Positions 53,040 to 64,000 of a stretch of DNA of 64,000 nucleotides are shown here, one piece after another. Position 1 is the first letter of the stretch. Each line of letters begins with the position of its first letter. This DNA comes from Paramacrobiotus metropolitanus (taxonomy: Eukaryota > Tardigrada > Eutardigrada > Parachela > Macrobiotidae). The translations under genes were made by a program, and so were the position numbers. Where the stretch lies: positions 372,001 through 436,000 of the forward strand of contig NW_026570289.1 of the NCBI RefSeq assembly GCF_019649055.1, in the 5' to 3' direction. Below the pieces are notes generated by a model. It ran no database searches, was not told where the DNA came from, and saw nothing but the letters and a program-made list of their open reading frames with translations.

Positions 53040-55693
53040 CCGAGCAGTCTTCACCATTGTAAATAGCGGAAATCCCTCGGCCGAGCCGCCAACGGCGCAG
53101 GAAGACTCGGATTTGACTAGGTACAAGAGCCGACCACAAAGGTCGACTTCGTACTTTGCCCATAACTTGGAGACATAATGGATACTGCTGCGCAAGTCGA
53201 CCACAAAGGTCGGTTGTGCAAGCCGATCACAAAGATCGGTTTTGGAAACCCAAACTGTTCGACCCGCATTGATGCAGATCGTTAAAACCATGATTCGCTA
53301 CCTTTAAGACGACCACAAAGATCGACTGAGTACATGGTAGCCGACCGACAGAAGTCAACTATAGACAACGGATGGAAGCCGGCAGTAGTTACGTGGCAAT
53401 TCAACCGGATTCTCCGTTTGAATCCAGACCTACAGGCTCTGTACCTGGAGATCAACCGCAGTCTCCTCCGGACGACATCGGGTAAACCAGCCGATTCACC
53501 GGTGACCACGACTACGCGCGTCTTTGAACGTGCTGCCATTCCCTGAAGAGGAACAGCGACGGTGATTTGGATACTGGTGTACCAACGACTCCGCCGCGAC
53601 CTGCTTCCCCATGTCTCCGATGGAACATCCTAGGCAGACCAAGTTAGAATACTTGATCTGCACCCTCTTAACGAACCCCGATGACGATGACCACCTGCCC
53701 GCAACAGTACCGGCCAGTCGGTCTTCGTCAGCGGCAAAGAAAATTTCCCCGCGGACGTGAGTCGTCTACCCCCAACAGAAGCGGCTAGGCGTCACAGGTT
53801 CGCGACAAAACAGAATGGAAGAATCGGATCTGACGACCTCAGGGACTTGCATGTGCATGAAGTTTAAACCAAAGAGCTCGGCTCGGCAACCGGGGCCACA
53901 AAGACCCTTAGCGTTGTGAGCGAGCGCAGTGCATGATGAAACGCCAGTCAATCGGCCAACAGATGCCGGAGGAAAACCTTACCTCGCAGGACTTGGCGGC
54001 CCAGAAGCAAGTGATTCGGATTAACCGACCTCAACAGTAGCTCGGATCCGACCTGGAGTTCACGTCAGAAATCACAGAAGGAACGGAGTTGTGTTGCCGA
54101 ACATCCCTCTGCCAGTCCGAACTGACCGAAGGATGTCCTGACACCAAGGACCCGGCCAACTGTAGCCGAACGCACAGAACTCCTAAAATGAAGTCGACAA
54201 CCATCAGATGGAGGTCGGAAGTAAGCGACAACAAGTCGGAAAATCAACCAGAAGTATGAAATCGACCTCCTAGTGGAAGAATTTAGCCTTTCGTCGGATA
54301 AAACACAAAGTTTTTCCGACCTGGGGAAGTCGGAAAATAGCCGACCTCCGAACTTGGACATGGATATCCGACCTCAAGCCGAGGTCGGAAGTGACCGTAT
54401 AGAAGTCGGCAGGGTACGACAACAAGTCGGCAAAGGCATTCAGAAGTCGAGAACCGACCTCCTAACGCAAAGATCCGACCTTCGGACGGATGGAAACATA
54501 GTTCATCCGACCTTCCGAAGTCATCTATAACCGACCATAAGTCGGAAGTCGGAACTCCCTTTCAACAAGACGGAAAAAGATCAACAGCTGTCTGCGGTGG
54601 ACGAATTCGACTTGAAGGAACTTGTTTAGCCCCACATGGGCATGTTATTGCAGGTTAACCCTAGTCGACCACTGACGGATAGGATAACCGACCTCGACAG
54701 AAGGTCGGATAACAACGGAACACATTGGATGGAAGTCGACTGGACACTTCCATCGATGAAACTCATGAATTCCGACCGGACCTTCGAGCCAGTTCGACTC
54801 GGATTACTACAAACCAGGCTCGTGGTAGCAGATTGAACGGTTGTAACCGACCACTTTTGAACGGAACTGCTGTACATGACGACCACACAGGCCGCATGAC
54901 TCACTTACAGCTTTCTCCGACCTGGACTTTAGCAATTCGGAACATAGCCGAATTCCCCTAGCCGCCGGTCGACTTACCGGTAGGCCGACCTTGGTCAAAC
55001 CGACCTCGGTTCTATTCCCCATTCAGAGAGGATGCCTCGGCATTTGCAACCGCAACAGTGCCTCTCTATCCCGAACGGACGGATACGAGTCGGAAGTAAG
55101 TGTTTAACCGTGCTTACCCGACCTCGGTGAATGTAACCGGTTACGACGGGTAACCCGGGAACCGATGCCCCGGACCCAACTTACCGGATGAAAGTGGACA
55201 GGAGACCCCGTGGACGTCATCCTAGTCGGAATAGGACCCCCGGACAGATTTTTGCATTTTTTTAGCATTTTTCCTAACAAACGGAATTGTATTTTTCTAG
55301 TTCGATCTCTTTGACAGATCTGTTTTGTAACCCCTTTGCTCACTGGAATTGTGATTAAACTTTATTTCATACTTTCTTTCGCGCTGTATACAACTTTCAT
55401 TACACTTTTCTTTCACATTGTTCTCCGTTGCCAACAGAAGCAAGAAGCCAGCCAACAGAAGCACCACCGGTCCAACGAAACGCCCGAGCGGCTTCCGGAT
55501 TTTTCGGCCGTGAGTGGCTTCCACTCATGGGTCTGGAAGTGAAGAAGGGACGGTCAACCAGACACCGGACTCCCACTGCTAGAGGACGCGTACCAGCGAC
55601 CCCACATTGGGTCCGACTGGAGAGTTGTGCGGTACTGGTGCGGTACCGAGTCGGAGCATCCTTCGCAGGAGCTCGGATTCCCGCCCAGAGGCA
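53040..55693 (+). other. 3' non-coding tract of the element
   Basis: 2.6 kb with no long ORF. Inverted CCGACC...GGTCGG words are dense (53131-53239, 54310-54560, 54685-54710), including perfect ACAAA-loop hairpins at 53131-53145, 53198-53212, 53223-53239 and 54300-54314. Short open pieces look like decayed coding sequence. No polypurine tract abuts the LTR; the nearest purine run (GGAAGTGAAGAAGGGA, about 55535-55550) is some 143 bases upstream. Confidence 0.6.
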
Positions 55694-56130
55694 TGTCAGA
55701 GGCACATGACTGCGCCTGGTGCATACGGCCCACCATGGACGTACTTGCACTCATGCTTGCCATATCGCCTCTCTCGCTGTACGTACGTGTGCTGCTGCAC
55801 TACACTCATATCCGCTGAAGCGGATATACGCGGCGCACACACTGAGCATACTTGCTCTCTCGTCCCTCTCTCGCAGTATGACTCAGCGTTCATACGCTCG
55901 CGTTGGATTGAGTCCAGTCTGCGCATCATCACACAGCTGATGGCACACAGCACGTGCTTGCCGCCAGTTGCTTCTTTCACGCCTTGACGAACGCTCAAGA
56001 GCTTTTCTAGCATTCACTTGCTTGCTTAGCCATCAGTGCTTTGTTCTGGCATTCCCTGCTATTACGCAGCATTGTTCCCTTTATTTGTCAATAAAGCACA
56101 CTCGTGATCTCCTCGCGCTTGCCTGTTACA
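55694..56130 (+). repeat. 3' LTR (437 bp)
   Basis: Matches 25834-26269 with roughly a dozen substitutions and small indels, e.g. TGCACTACAC for TGCACTGCAC and a changed TTCTGGCATT segment. AATAAA lies at 56090-56095. It ends GTTACA at 56130, directly against coding sequence of the minus-strand gene. Confidence 0.95.
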
Positions 56131-58268
56131 AATGAGTCAATATATTTTTGGAACATAACTCTCACCTTCGCCAACATGACATCCAACATAATAGCTTTCT
56201 CCAATCGCTTTTCGACAGTTGACCATAAAACACTTGCATTGGCCGTTATAAGTAAACGCAGCACTGCCGGCGTCCATTTTTTCATTAGCTGTGCAGTTGC
56301 ATTGTGAACGGGTGGGTCTAGTTCCCACCTCCCAAAGAGGCGACCTGGCATCGAAAAATACAGGATGTTCTCGTTCCTGGAAAATTCGTTTCTGAATGTG
56401 GTAAGATCGCTGAAGGTCCGAATGCCGTTCTGCTGCAGGCGGACAAGAGTGTCGTCCAGACGAAAAGCGGACACGTTGTCGTTGTCTCTCAATAGCGACC
56501 ATCCGCCTAACAGGTCGTCTACAGTTCGCACAAGATTGCCGTCGTTGAATGGCTGTTCTGTTAACGAAATTATGTAATGGTCAACATTCTGAGTTTCTCG
56601 CACTGGATGCGTTTCCGCTCAAATGATGTGCGCAGAAGTTTTTGTACGAATTTTGCCATACGGATGCGTTTCTAAACAGTTGCGGAAAATACGGTGAATA
56701 TCCTAGGCAAATTACCACGAGGTTACTGTAAAGTAACCGTGCAGCTGAAAAGTTATTTCTTTCAAGCTCAGACAAATCTTAATTGTATGAGCATCTTCAC
56801 AATCAACATACGCTGGTTGGAACTATGTTTGCACCACAGCGTGCAGTCGGTTTTGCGATAAAACTGTTTTCCCTTAACTGTAGAAGTAGTGTACACAGCT
56901 CCGGTTTGAAAGGCTTTTAAGTGCAGGGTCGCTTTACAGGAAATTAGTTTACCATGCGTCCGGATGCACTGGTTGTATATATCGACTGCTTTTTTCTCCG
57001 TCGGATTGGTGTAATATCCACTGTCGAGCAGCTCTAAATAAAGCATATTCCAACAAGACACCGAGTGCAATCCCAGCAAAGTGCAGCCCTGCTTGCAAGT
57101 GATTTCAAAGCATGTGACGCGGCTTTTGCAAAGCAATGTTAGTTCGTACCTTTAATATAGTAACATAATATAATGCTTAGCAATATTCACAACCCAATTA
57201 ATTGGTGTAAAGCTTAGCTTTATGCAAATTCGTAAGTTATGAATAATTCTAAAATTATGCAAACTAGCCGCTTATGAACAATGCTGATCACCTTACGAAT
57301 TAGCGATTTTGGGATAATGATATAACATATTTCCAAACACCATTATTTTAATTTGCTTAAATCATATCTGAAGAATTTAAAAACAGATTTTCAAATAAAG
57401 GTCGATGAAAAAAATTTGATCGGCTTTTCACTACGGAGTTTGGTACATCAGTAGAACATTTTCTAGCGTTTTGGCAATGAAATAAAATTTGAAGTTAGCG
57501 GAAATCCGCCAGTGTTTTGAAATCTGTCTTTATATACACAGTCGAATCTTAAGTACTCTAATGTCAATTTATGTACACCAGGGGTTTTAGTCTCGCAGTT
57601 ACCGGCATTATTTTTACAAATATCATAAACGTCTCAGTGTACTAGAATATTTGGAACATTGTCGTATCTCGGTGCAGCATAGATGTGCGAACTGAAAAAA
57701 TTAAAATGATTGGCTGTAAAGGGAAATTAATAATACAACAGTTAAAAAAGGCAACAAACATAAGACACGAAGTATTCACCGTAGTTTTATCGAACACCGC
57801 TCAACAAACACATTCTCGCACGCACCTTGGAGTTGTTTGGAAATTTTCGGAAGGAGCACTTCGTATACCATACCGCTGCTTTTGTTCCAACGGTTACAAG
57901 CGTAAGCGTAGAAATCCACACAGGGATCAACAGTTTTATCCATGCTGGAGAAGATTTAACGTGCTGTGAAAATCAGAAACTACTAAACTACCTAACGTCA
58001 TCGTAGCGACTGACAGCGGCATTGGACAAGATGTAATTATAATTACAAGTTCCTTGCAAAGCATACCAATGACAGGAAATTGTTCCCGAGCATTTTTTTC
58101 CTACAGCTACTTTACTTCTGAAGTACTGCTTTGCAACTGATAGCTGCTCCACATACCAATTTGTTGGCAAAGATCTGACGTGCAAACGGTGGTTGATAAC
58201 TGACGCCTCCCTTTAGCTTGTACAGCAGCAGCAGTGAGCAGAAATCCAATCACATCTAGACGCAACAT
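56131..58268 (-). CDS. 5' half of a secreted M13 (neprilysin)-like peptidase gene, cut by the 3' LTR
   Basis: Exons, in transcript order: 58268-58157 (ATG, signal peptide MLRLDVIGFLLTAAAVQA, then VCTSDLCQQI); 58106-57997 (SGTISCHWYALQGTC); 57088-56953 (LDSGYYTNPTEKKAVDIYNQ); 56557-56131. Donors and acceptors are GT/AG with matching phases. The last exon has VRTVDDLLGGWSLLRDND, FRNEFSRNENILYFSMPG and EKAIMLDVMLAKV. These match the order of M13 N-terminal landmarks: Cys pair, Y..C, LGGW, N..H/Y..QPG, E..LA. M13 enzymes cleave extracellular peptides, but their zinc motifs HExxH and ExxxD are C-terminal and not found here. The cysteine-bearing DFY.ACG.W segment is poorly kept. The reading frame enters the LTR and stops after 13 foreign codons, so this allele cannot make an active peptidase. 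Confidence 0.55.
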
Positions 58269-60904
58269 CGCGCGCTTTCTTCCGTTATTTGTTAAAAAGC
58301 TTACAAAAACAGATTTCAGTTACAGTGCCTAAAATTAACCCGCACACAACAGAAAACAAAACAAGCTTTGAAAGATTAAAAAACTTTTATAAATATCTGT
58401 CGCGCTCTCGAAAGCAGCACTGTCTTTAGAGACGGATTTTTGGGAAAATATAACACTAACACTCTAAGAGGGCCTAAGAGGCAGGAGGTAATGGAGCTTT
58501 TTAAGCACTTAATTTGCTGCCTGAAGCAATTATAACTCAGCCGAGTAAAGATATTAATCTGTAGTCAAATACGCCGTTTGAAAATATGGCTAGCGGCATA
58601 TCCGGAAAATTAGTGGTTATATGCTTTCGCTTCCTTCAAACTTTAAAGATAGCCGAGCGTGGTACAACTAGTTTAAATTGAGTAGCCCGAATTTTAAAGA
58701 TCCAAGTCCAGAATCTACGCACCTGAAGTTACAATTGCTGTTGTTCAGTAACCAAATTTAGGACTGGTTGCAAACTAAATGAGTAATGTTTCGTTGTAAC
58801 AATAAGTGGTCAGTACTGTCGAGCATCCACTGAACAGAAACATTCAGCGACTTATATGGGTCATCCACTGACAAGCTTACGAAATATAGGAACAGTGACC
58901 CCATCCGGTGTGGCTGGGATTGTTCTGACGTTTCCAAGTACATTGCGCGGCTGCACGCGGAAACAATGCAGAAACATTCCTAGTTCCTGAGCAGAAACGC
59001 TCATTCAAAGTCAAATCTTAAAGAACACAGCGCTTAAAAAATTGGCGATTATGCGATCGTCCGGTAAATTATCTTCTCCACAAAAGAATTAATTTACTAA
59101 TAGCAGTGTGATCTCAGCTTTGATCTTGAGTGAAAAGAACTTTTTTTAAGCGAGCAAATCACTTTTTGCGGCCTTGCAGCGTTTGAAGTTGTGAAGTTAG
59201 AGCGTACATAGAGCTCTTAGGGATAAAATTACCAGTAGTGTGAAATACTGAGAGCAAGTATCTGTTACAGTCTTATACAGTATTTCAAATTGACGTAACC
59301 CTGGATACCTGGAATACCCTTAATATCTTTAAAAGTTGATTTTGATTGACTGACTTTCGATTAAAAAATTTACTGTTTTTTTTTGAAAAATTAGCCGGAT
59401 TGCTTGCTTCGAATATTTGCCTTTTGAACAGCGACCGTCAACAACAAGAAACTCCGAAGTCGAAGCTGTTTCTAGTACGTATGTACAAGCCGGTCCGGAT
59501 AAAGAGCACGTAAAGGTACAGATAATGCATATTGAGCGCGATATTAGCGCTTAGCACGATGGCCACTACACTATCTGTACGTCTACCACAACGTGTAAAT
59601 CCGCACCGCAGTTAGATTGTCCTTTACTGTACCGACCGTTTTCTAGCCACCTTCCGTCTTACAGTTACGATTGTACTCATTACAATAAATGGCGTGTGCC
59701 AAGCCACCAGCCAGCGAAACGCATGTTACGTGTTTGAACAGTGTATGCGTGGCGTAGTATGTTGTTTGGCGTAACCCATGAATTTACATTTTCCGCTGTT
59801 TTCTATCGTGCTCATCATCCGTTCCGGCTTGTAAATGTACGAGTTTATACCGCAAGTGTAAGTTTATAAACGTTTGCCGTCAAATTGTTGTGTAAACGGT
59901 ATTAGCACGTTTGTGGATAAAGCAGCGTATATATAATATGGGACCTTTATATATTATACTGTCAGAAAATTTCCATATATTTAACCTACCTTATATTTGT
60001 CTAAAATCAGTAGCAGTTTTCTTTAACCAAGTATTGTCCGTGCATGAGAATGTTTTACTAAATTATTAAACGATCTGCTTGCGAATTCTCACAAATTTTA
60101 TTTACTACACGAAAAGCAAGCGGGAGAACCATGGGGTACATTGCCTCACGGGGAAAACCCACATAATACAGCAAAAGCATAAAAATACATGTTCAAAAAC
60201 TTTATAACGGACGACGAACCAAGCAAACATTCTTTCCAGCTTTGCACGTATGTGGAATCTTCTGAAAAATTTATCTCAAGGCTTTTCCACGGCGGGTGCC
60301 TACATTGAACAAGTATTAATAATGGCGAACAATGGTACAAGTCGAGATACGACAAAAGCCGCACAGTTTAATTAACTGTTCTATTATTGGAACTATACGA
60401 TCGAAATAAAATGATTTCATTCTGATTATAATGCAGTTCGTACCGGTAGCGTGGCAATTACGCCTGAAACTGCGTGGTCGTGCGGTTTAAACATTTGGCA
60501 GGAAGTGGTAAAGTAGCTGGTTGCTCACATTCCACTGAAAGTGGCTAAAAAAGAAGCACTCAACGCTTACGCCAAAAGTCAAACTGGACGATAAAAGTAA
60601 TTTAATTAAAGTGATTTGCTCTTGTATCTCATCGCATAAGTTTTTTCAGCGTACCTATGGGTAAAGCACCAAAATTGCTACAAAAGGCTGAATCGACTTA
60701 CGTCGTTAGTAACACCTGGGTGCGGGTTGGGGGGAACGTCGAAACCGTCATGACCTGACTCTTGAGCGAACACGCTGTTCTGAAAAACGCAGAGAATTAT
60801 GTAGGATACACAAATTATGGCGTTCTTGTTGAATTAAGCGGTTGAACACTTTCAAAACGTACCGTATTTATCGAATTAGAAGCCCAGGGTTACAAATATT
60901 ACAA

Positions 60905-61135
60905 ATGACCCACGGGGTGGGCTCCAATTACGGGCATGGGCTTGTATTTAGGGGGGGGGGGCTTCAATTTTTCAAACCAGCTTTTTGGCATTTTTTAATA
61001 TGGGGTTTACGGTATTTAATCAAGCCCATGGGCCTCTATTTCGGGGGGGGGGGCTTATAACTTTCAAACGACCTTAGGGGTGGGCTCTAATTACGGGGGG
61101 GCTTGTATTTTTGGGGGGGGCTTCAAATTCGATAA
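60905..61135 (+). repeat. G-run minisatellite
   Basis: About three diverged units of roughly 80-110 bp containing GTGGGCTCNAATTACGGG, GGGCTTGTATTT and runs of 7-11 G, then CTTCAA. Four or more G-runs lie close together on the plus strand, so G-quadruplex formation is possible. Confidence 0.7.
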
Positions 61136-63659
61136 TTACGGTATTCCGAATTTGGAACTTAAAAGCAGCAGTGGATTAACGAAATTTAAACCTGCGCTTC
61201 AAATTCTTATATACCAAAGGCACCTACCGAGTCATTCAAGTGCAACACGTCTTCTGCCGACTCAGCTTACGATTTGGAGAATCTTGAAGTAATTATGGTC
61301 GGAAAAATTGCGCTGGTTGGTTATAAATCTCCGCAAATTGAGAACACTAGAATAATACGGGCTATTCTGTCTGGTGGGGCAAGTAAATTACAGCGTCTGG
61401 AAATTTTGCAGACCTAGCAACCAGAAACACTGGAAACTGCAGTCAGCTTTCAACAAAACAAACTAAAAAGCACTTGTGGCAGCACCAGTACCGCGAGTTG
61501 CCGACCACGTTTCGCTTTTTCAGCAGATTCAAACTCAGGGTCTATGGAATGCAGCATAGCTATCGGAAAATCGGCTGTGTCCAGCTGCCGAACTTATCAT
61601 ACACAAAAACGTTTAAGGTCTAAATGTTGTAATACATAAATAGTGTTTAAAACCTTTCTCAGCAAACGATCACTTTTATAAAAAGTGTTTAACATTGAGA
61701 TGATCGGTCGCTCCCATATCCGAATTTTCCGAAGGGATAAAAATTTTAAAATTAACGCGTAGGGTCGATTGAACACGTGTATTCCGAAATGCGAATAAAT
61801 AATTCCTTTCAAATGGTCATGCATTTTAGCAAATATGCATATCTAACAAAGAGCTGAACATTAAACGCTTTAACGGAAAAATTTCTGGACTTCCGGCGCG
61901 TGACGCAGGAGGAACCTTGAACTGGCCAGCATTTTAGAAATCGTTGGAATCTGCCGTTCTTTTAATTTTTTTCGTCCGACAAGGTGGCTTTTTTTTGCCC
62001 TGCTTTTGGTGAAAAGTAACGAATCAGTTACGGAATCCGTTTTGATAGTTTAGTTTGCGGTTTTCAACTACTTCTGTGCAAACCATAAAATTCTGCTTTC
62101 GCGACGCACAGAATGCAGTGCCAATCGAAAAGGCGGTTATTCTAGCGTACTCTTAGTAACACTTTTAATTTGACGCTTTACACATAAATATGCAAATTGC
62201 AAATAACGAGCTCACATGCGGTTGGATGTGGGATTGCTGATCGGTCACAGACTGCTTTGTTGTAAATAATCTGAGAACATTTACCCCTGAGATTTAGAAA
62301 TCAGCATTTGTGACTGCGCTATTAAGTGAAAATTCGGTTGCGTGAATGTGCATGTACATTGTACATGAGTACGGTCACTTAATTAACGGTGTACCGTTTT
62401 TATGCATGTAGTGCTTTGTACAGCTGACTGTGTCATAATTTCAGCGGCAAGTTTGTCCCCAGATAATCGTCAATTTACAGAATTAACAGAGCTAGCGTAA
62501 CTGCAAATGTGACACTTGTGCAATAGTAGGGCACTTAAAATATGCAGACAGTAATTTTCGAATGCCGCGCTGCGCAGAAGTTGGCCCGAAAGGTGGATAG
62601 TATGAGCAAAATTCCATCAGCCACTTTAAACGGGTAACCATACTCCGTTTCAGCGTAATGCCCATTATGTCGAATAACAGGAAGACTAGCCGCGATTTGT
62701 TTTGCTGTTTGCTGAATCGCTTTTCCAACTAACAATCTTACACGATGACTAACGGTTAGGCCGAACTCTCATTATTATAGATGGAAGCCGCAGTTTTCAT
62801 GGCTACTACGTTTTTTGCTACAAACAAAATACTGTTGTAAACATTATCGAAATTTTAGTTGTGTTGTTTAGCAGTAACGCTGTAGTCGGAGAATTTAAAG
62901 TTCTAACTGGTGTTATACAGCCCTACTCGTGGCTTAAAAAGGCTTTAATAACGTTTCGTAACCTGGCAGAATAGTAGATGTCGCTTTGAATTGTTGGAAC
63001 TACTCTGTACCATAAAAAATTAAAATATTATCATAAAATTGAAATCCCATATAAATTATAAGTTAGTAATGCAGATGCACTTACTTATGCTTTGCATTAG
63101 ACGGTTTAAACTCTAAAGACAGAAACACTTCAAATTATCTCTTCAGTAAGAGGAAATATCAGTTACAAGTTCAGCTACAACAAAACCACTTCCTAAATGT
63201 CATCCGAGTTCGGTAAGGTATCCTTAAACAGCCTTACACCGAATTCGAAAACCACAAGAAACATGTCTACGATTGTAGCCACCAGAAAGGTTTACGTGTT
63301 AGTGGGTTACAAATCAAAAATTTAGAAAGCCGTGTCAGACATTCTGCCGGAACCCGACAGAGAGGTTCATACTATCTGTACATAAACCTTCAAATCGGAC
63401 TGCACAACGCTTTCTGCCAGCTGCATCTTTGGTGCATTAGCCTTTCTTTCGGACTGCTGGCGGCATCCCCAATGGCTTTTACGGGCTACTGTGCGCAGTT
63501 GCCTACATTTGAGCAGTAAGATCCACGCGCAGTGTTGCAGATCACGCATTTTACGTCAATGATAAACGACGGCCATGCCCATCGCGAAGCGTCAAAGGCT
63601 GATGCACAAGCTTGATTGACTAACAGCTGTTGGTTAAATTTGTTTCACCGGACTCCGGC

Positions 63660-63780
63660 AGGGTGTAAAACCTGGCAGTGGCACCTGCCAATGGCAGTGC
63701 CAGCGGCATGGCATGCGATAAAAACTGGAGACTCTGGCAACTGGCAAGCAATAAAAGCTGGCAGATGCCAGAAACAATAT
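63660..63780. repeat. TGGCA/TGCCA cluster
   Basis: About ten copies of TGGCA or TGCCA in both orientations within 120 bp (ACCTGGCAGTGGCACCTGCC and onward). Pairs form inverted repeats of the nuclear factor I half-site type, but a simple degenerate tandem repeat is the plainer reading. Confidence 0.55.
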
Positions 63781-64000
63781 GGCTGCAGATACAGCCAGGT
63801 GCGGATGTCGTACCTGCACATACCTAACAGCGTGAAAGTGGGGAGAAAAGTAAATGGCGTCGTGCAAATTGTTTGATAACAAAGATCATCGCGCCAAGTC
63901 TTATCCAAAAGCCGAGCACGGGATGCCGGTCGTGAGCTGCGATGATCGGATTTCGGGGCACCAAGACAACGGCAATGTAAGCTTTAGCGGAGTAACCTAG

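Larger units (their letters stand above)
28257..54314 (+). repeat. Element-wide family of ACAxA-loop micro-hairpins
   Basis: Perfect or nearly perfect stems of 4-8 bp around a loop ACAAA, ACACA, ACAGA or AACAA. Examples (stem pairs): 28257-28273 CCGACC/GGTCGG; 28351-28365 CCGAC/GTCGG; 32090-32106 GGAACC/GGTTCC; 32412-32428 GCCTCC/GGAGGC; 32618-32634 CGTCAC/GTGACG; 33126-33142 GAACTT/AAGTTC; 39295-39307 GAGC/GCTC; 41170-41182 AACC/GGTT; 42642-42656 CCACC/GGTGG; 44438-44452 AACCC/GGGTT; 45258-45272 GGATC/GATCC; 47634-47648 CCGGC/GCCGG; 50081-50101 GTGACACC/GGCGTCAC (one mismatch); 51582-51594 GCGC/GCGC; 53223-53239 CCGATC/GATCGG; 54300-54314 AAAAC/GTTTT. Stem sequence varies while complementarity and loop persist. 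I saw none in the host flanks. Confidence 0.8.
25834..56130 (+). mobile_element. Giant Ty3/gypsy-type LTR retrotransposon, 30,297 bp
   Basis: Two LTRs (25834-26269 and 55694-56130) begin TGTCAG and end GTTACA, the canonical TG...CA borders. They bound gag, pol with PR-RT-RNaseH-IN order (integrase last, as in Ty3/gypsy), and about 16 kb of additional 3' sequence with accessory ORFs. Codon choice in the internal ORFs is rich in C- and G-ending codons and CGA/ACC/GAC triplets, unlike the host flanks. LTRs differ at roughly a dozen positions, so insertion is not very recent. No target-site duplication is visible (TCTGT on the left, AATGA on the right). The main ORFs 2, 4, 5 and pol are open over thousands of bases, so the lineage has been under protein-level selection. 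Confidence 0.95.
58269..64000. other. Intergenic or intronic, repeats only
   Basis: No gene I can support over 5.7 kb. A minus-strand open frame at 62535-62735 (SLPVIRHNGHYAETEYGYPF) has plausible composition but no splice partners. A perfect CATGTACATTGTACATG palindrome lies near 62348. The tandem repeats at 60905-61135 and 63660-63780 are listed separately. Confidence 0.4.

Noticed and set aside
54273-54530. 85-aa ORF in the 3' tract as a gene
   Set aside because: Its sequence is made mostly of inverted CCGACCT/AGGTCGG words, lacks a domain, and looks like repeat-driven openness.
63367-63549. Membrane-protein exon near 63370-63530
   Set aside because: Hydrophobic plus-strand reading (SLSFGLLAASPMAFTGYC) is open, but no convincing splice partners or family motif are seen.
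1-64000. tRNA or rRNA genes
   Set aside because: No cloverleaf with A and B boxes and no rRNA core sequence was recognised in the window on reading both strands.

Overview
The window is metazoan nuclear DNA. Genes carry short GT-AG introns (about 50 to 1,400 bp), AATAAA signals follow the 3' ends, and intergenic DNA is AT-rich and full of repeats. The gene content (BTB-BACK adaptor, ammonium transporter, M13-like peptidase) would suit a small invertebrate such as a tardigrade, but I cannot fix the phylum from sequence alone.

Layout. (1) 1-17.2 kb: ordinary gene space. It holds two 3' exons of an unrecognised gene, a six-exon BTB-BACK gene (3313-5792, one apparent frameshift), a four-exon ammonium transporter (6906-11160), a possible two-exon small gene on the minus strand (15540-16399), and an old diverged duplication (13985-15085 versus 16683-17222). 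(2) 17.85-25.2 kb: an array of four nested palindromes with a 4.1 kb direct period. It carries three copies of a broken GPCR-like gene, hairpin-prone minisatellites and a short transposon-like ORF. (3) 25,834-56,130: a giant (30.3 kb) Ty3/gypsy-type LTR retrotransposon on the plus strand, with 436/437-bp LTRs. Its order is LTR, leader, gag with a long coiled-coil extension, ORF2 (336 aa), pol (PR-RT-RH-IN plus AT-hook tail), ORF4 (3,298 aa, modular helical protein), a small ORF, ORF5 (about 730 aa), ORF6 (frameshifted, about 137 aa), a 2.6 kb non-coding tract, LTR. (4) 56.1-58.3 kb: the first four exons of a secreted M13-peptidase-like gene on the minus strand. Its fourth exon runs straight into the 3' LTR. 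(5) 58.3-64 kb: no gene I can support; G-run and TGGCA tandem repeats.

The most unusual signal is inside the retrotransposon. Dozens of micro-hairpins are scattered over about 26 kb of coding and non-coding sequence. Their stems (4-8 bp) differ in sequence from site to site, yet each is self-complementary, while the 5-nt loop is nearly constant (ACAAA, ACACA, ACAGA or AACAA). They fall in all three codon phases, so protein selection does not explain them.

Expression of the element appears layered. There is a splice donor overlapping the primer-binding site, branch-point plus acceptor signals directly in front of ORF4 and ORF5, a stop codon in a +1-slip context between ORF2 and pol, and an A-AAA-AAC heptamer in ORF6. 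Several frame breaks lie at homopolymers, so assembly error is a live alternative for each.
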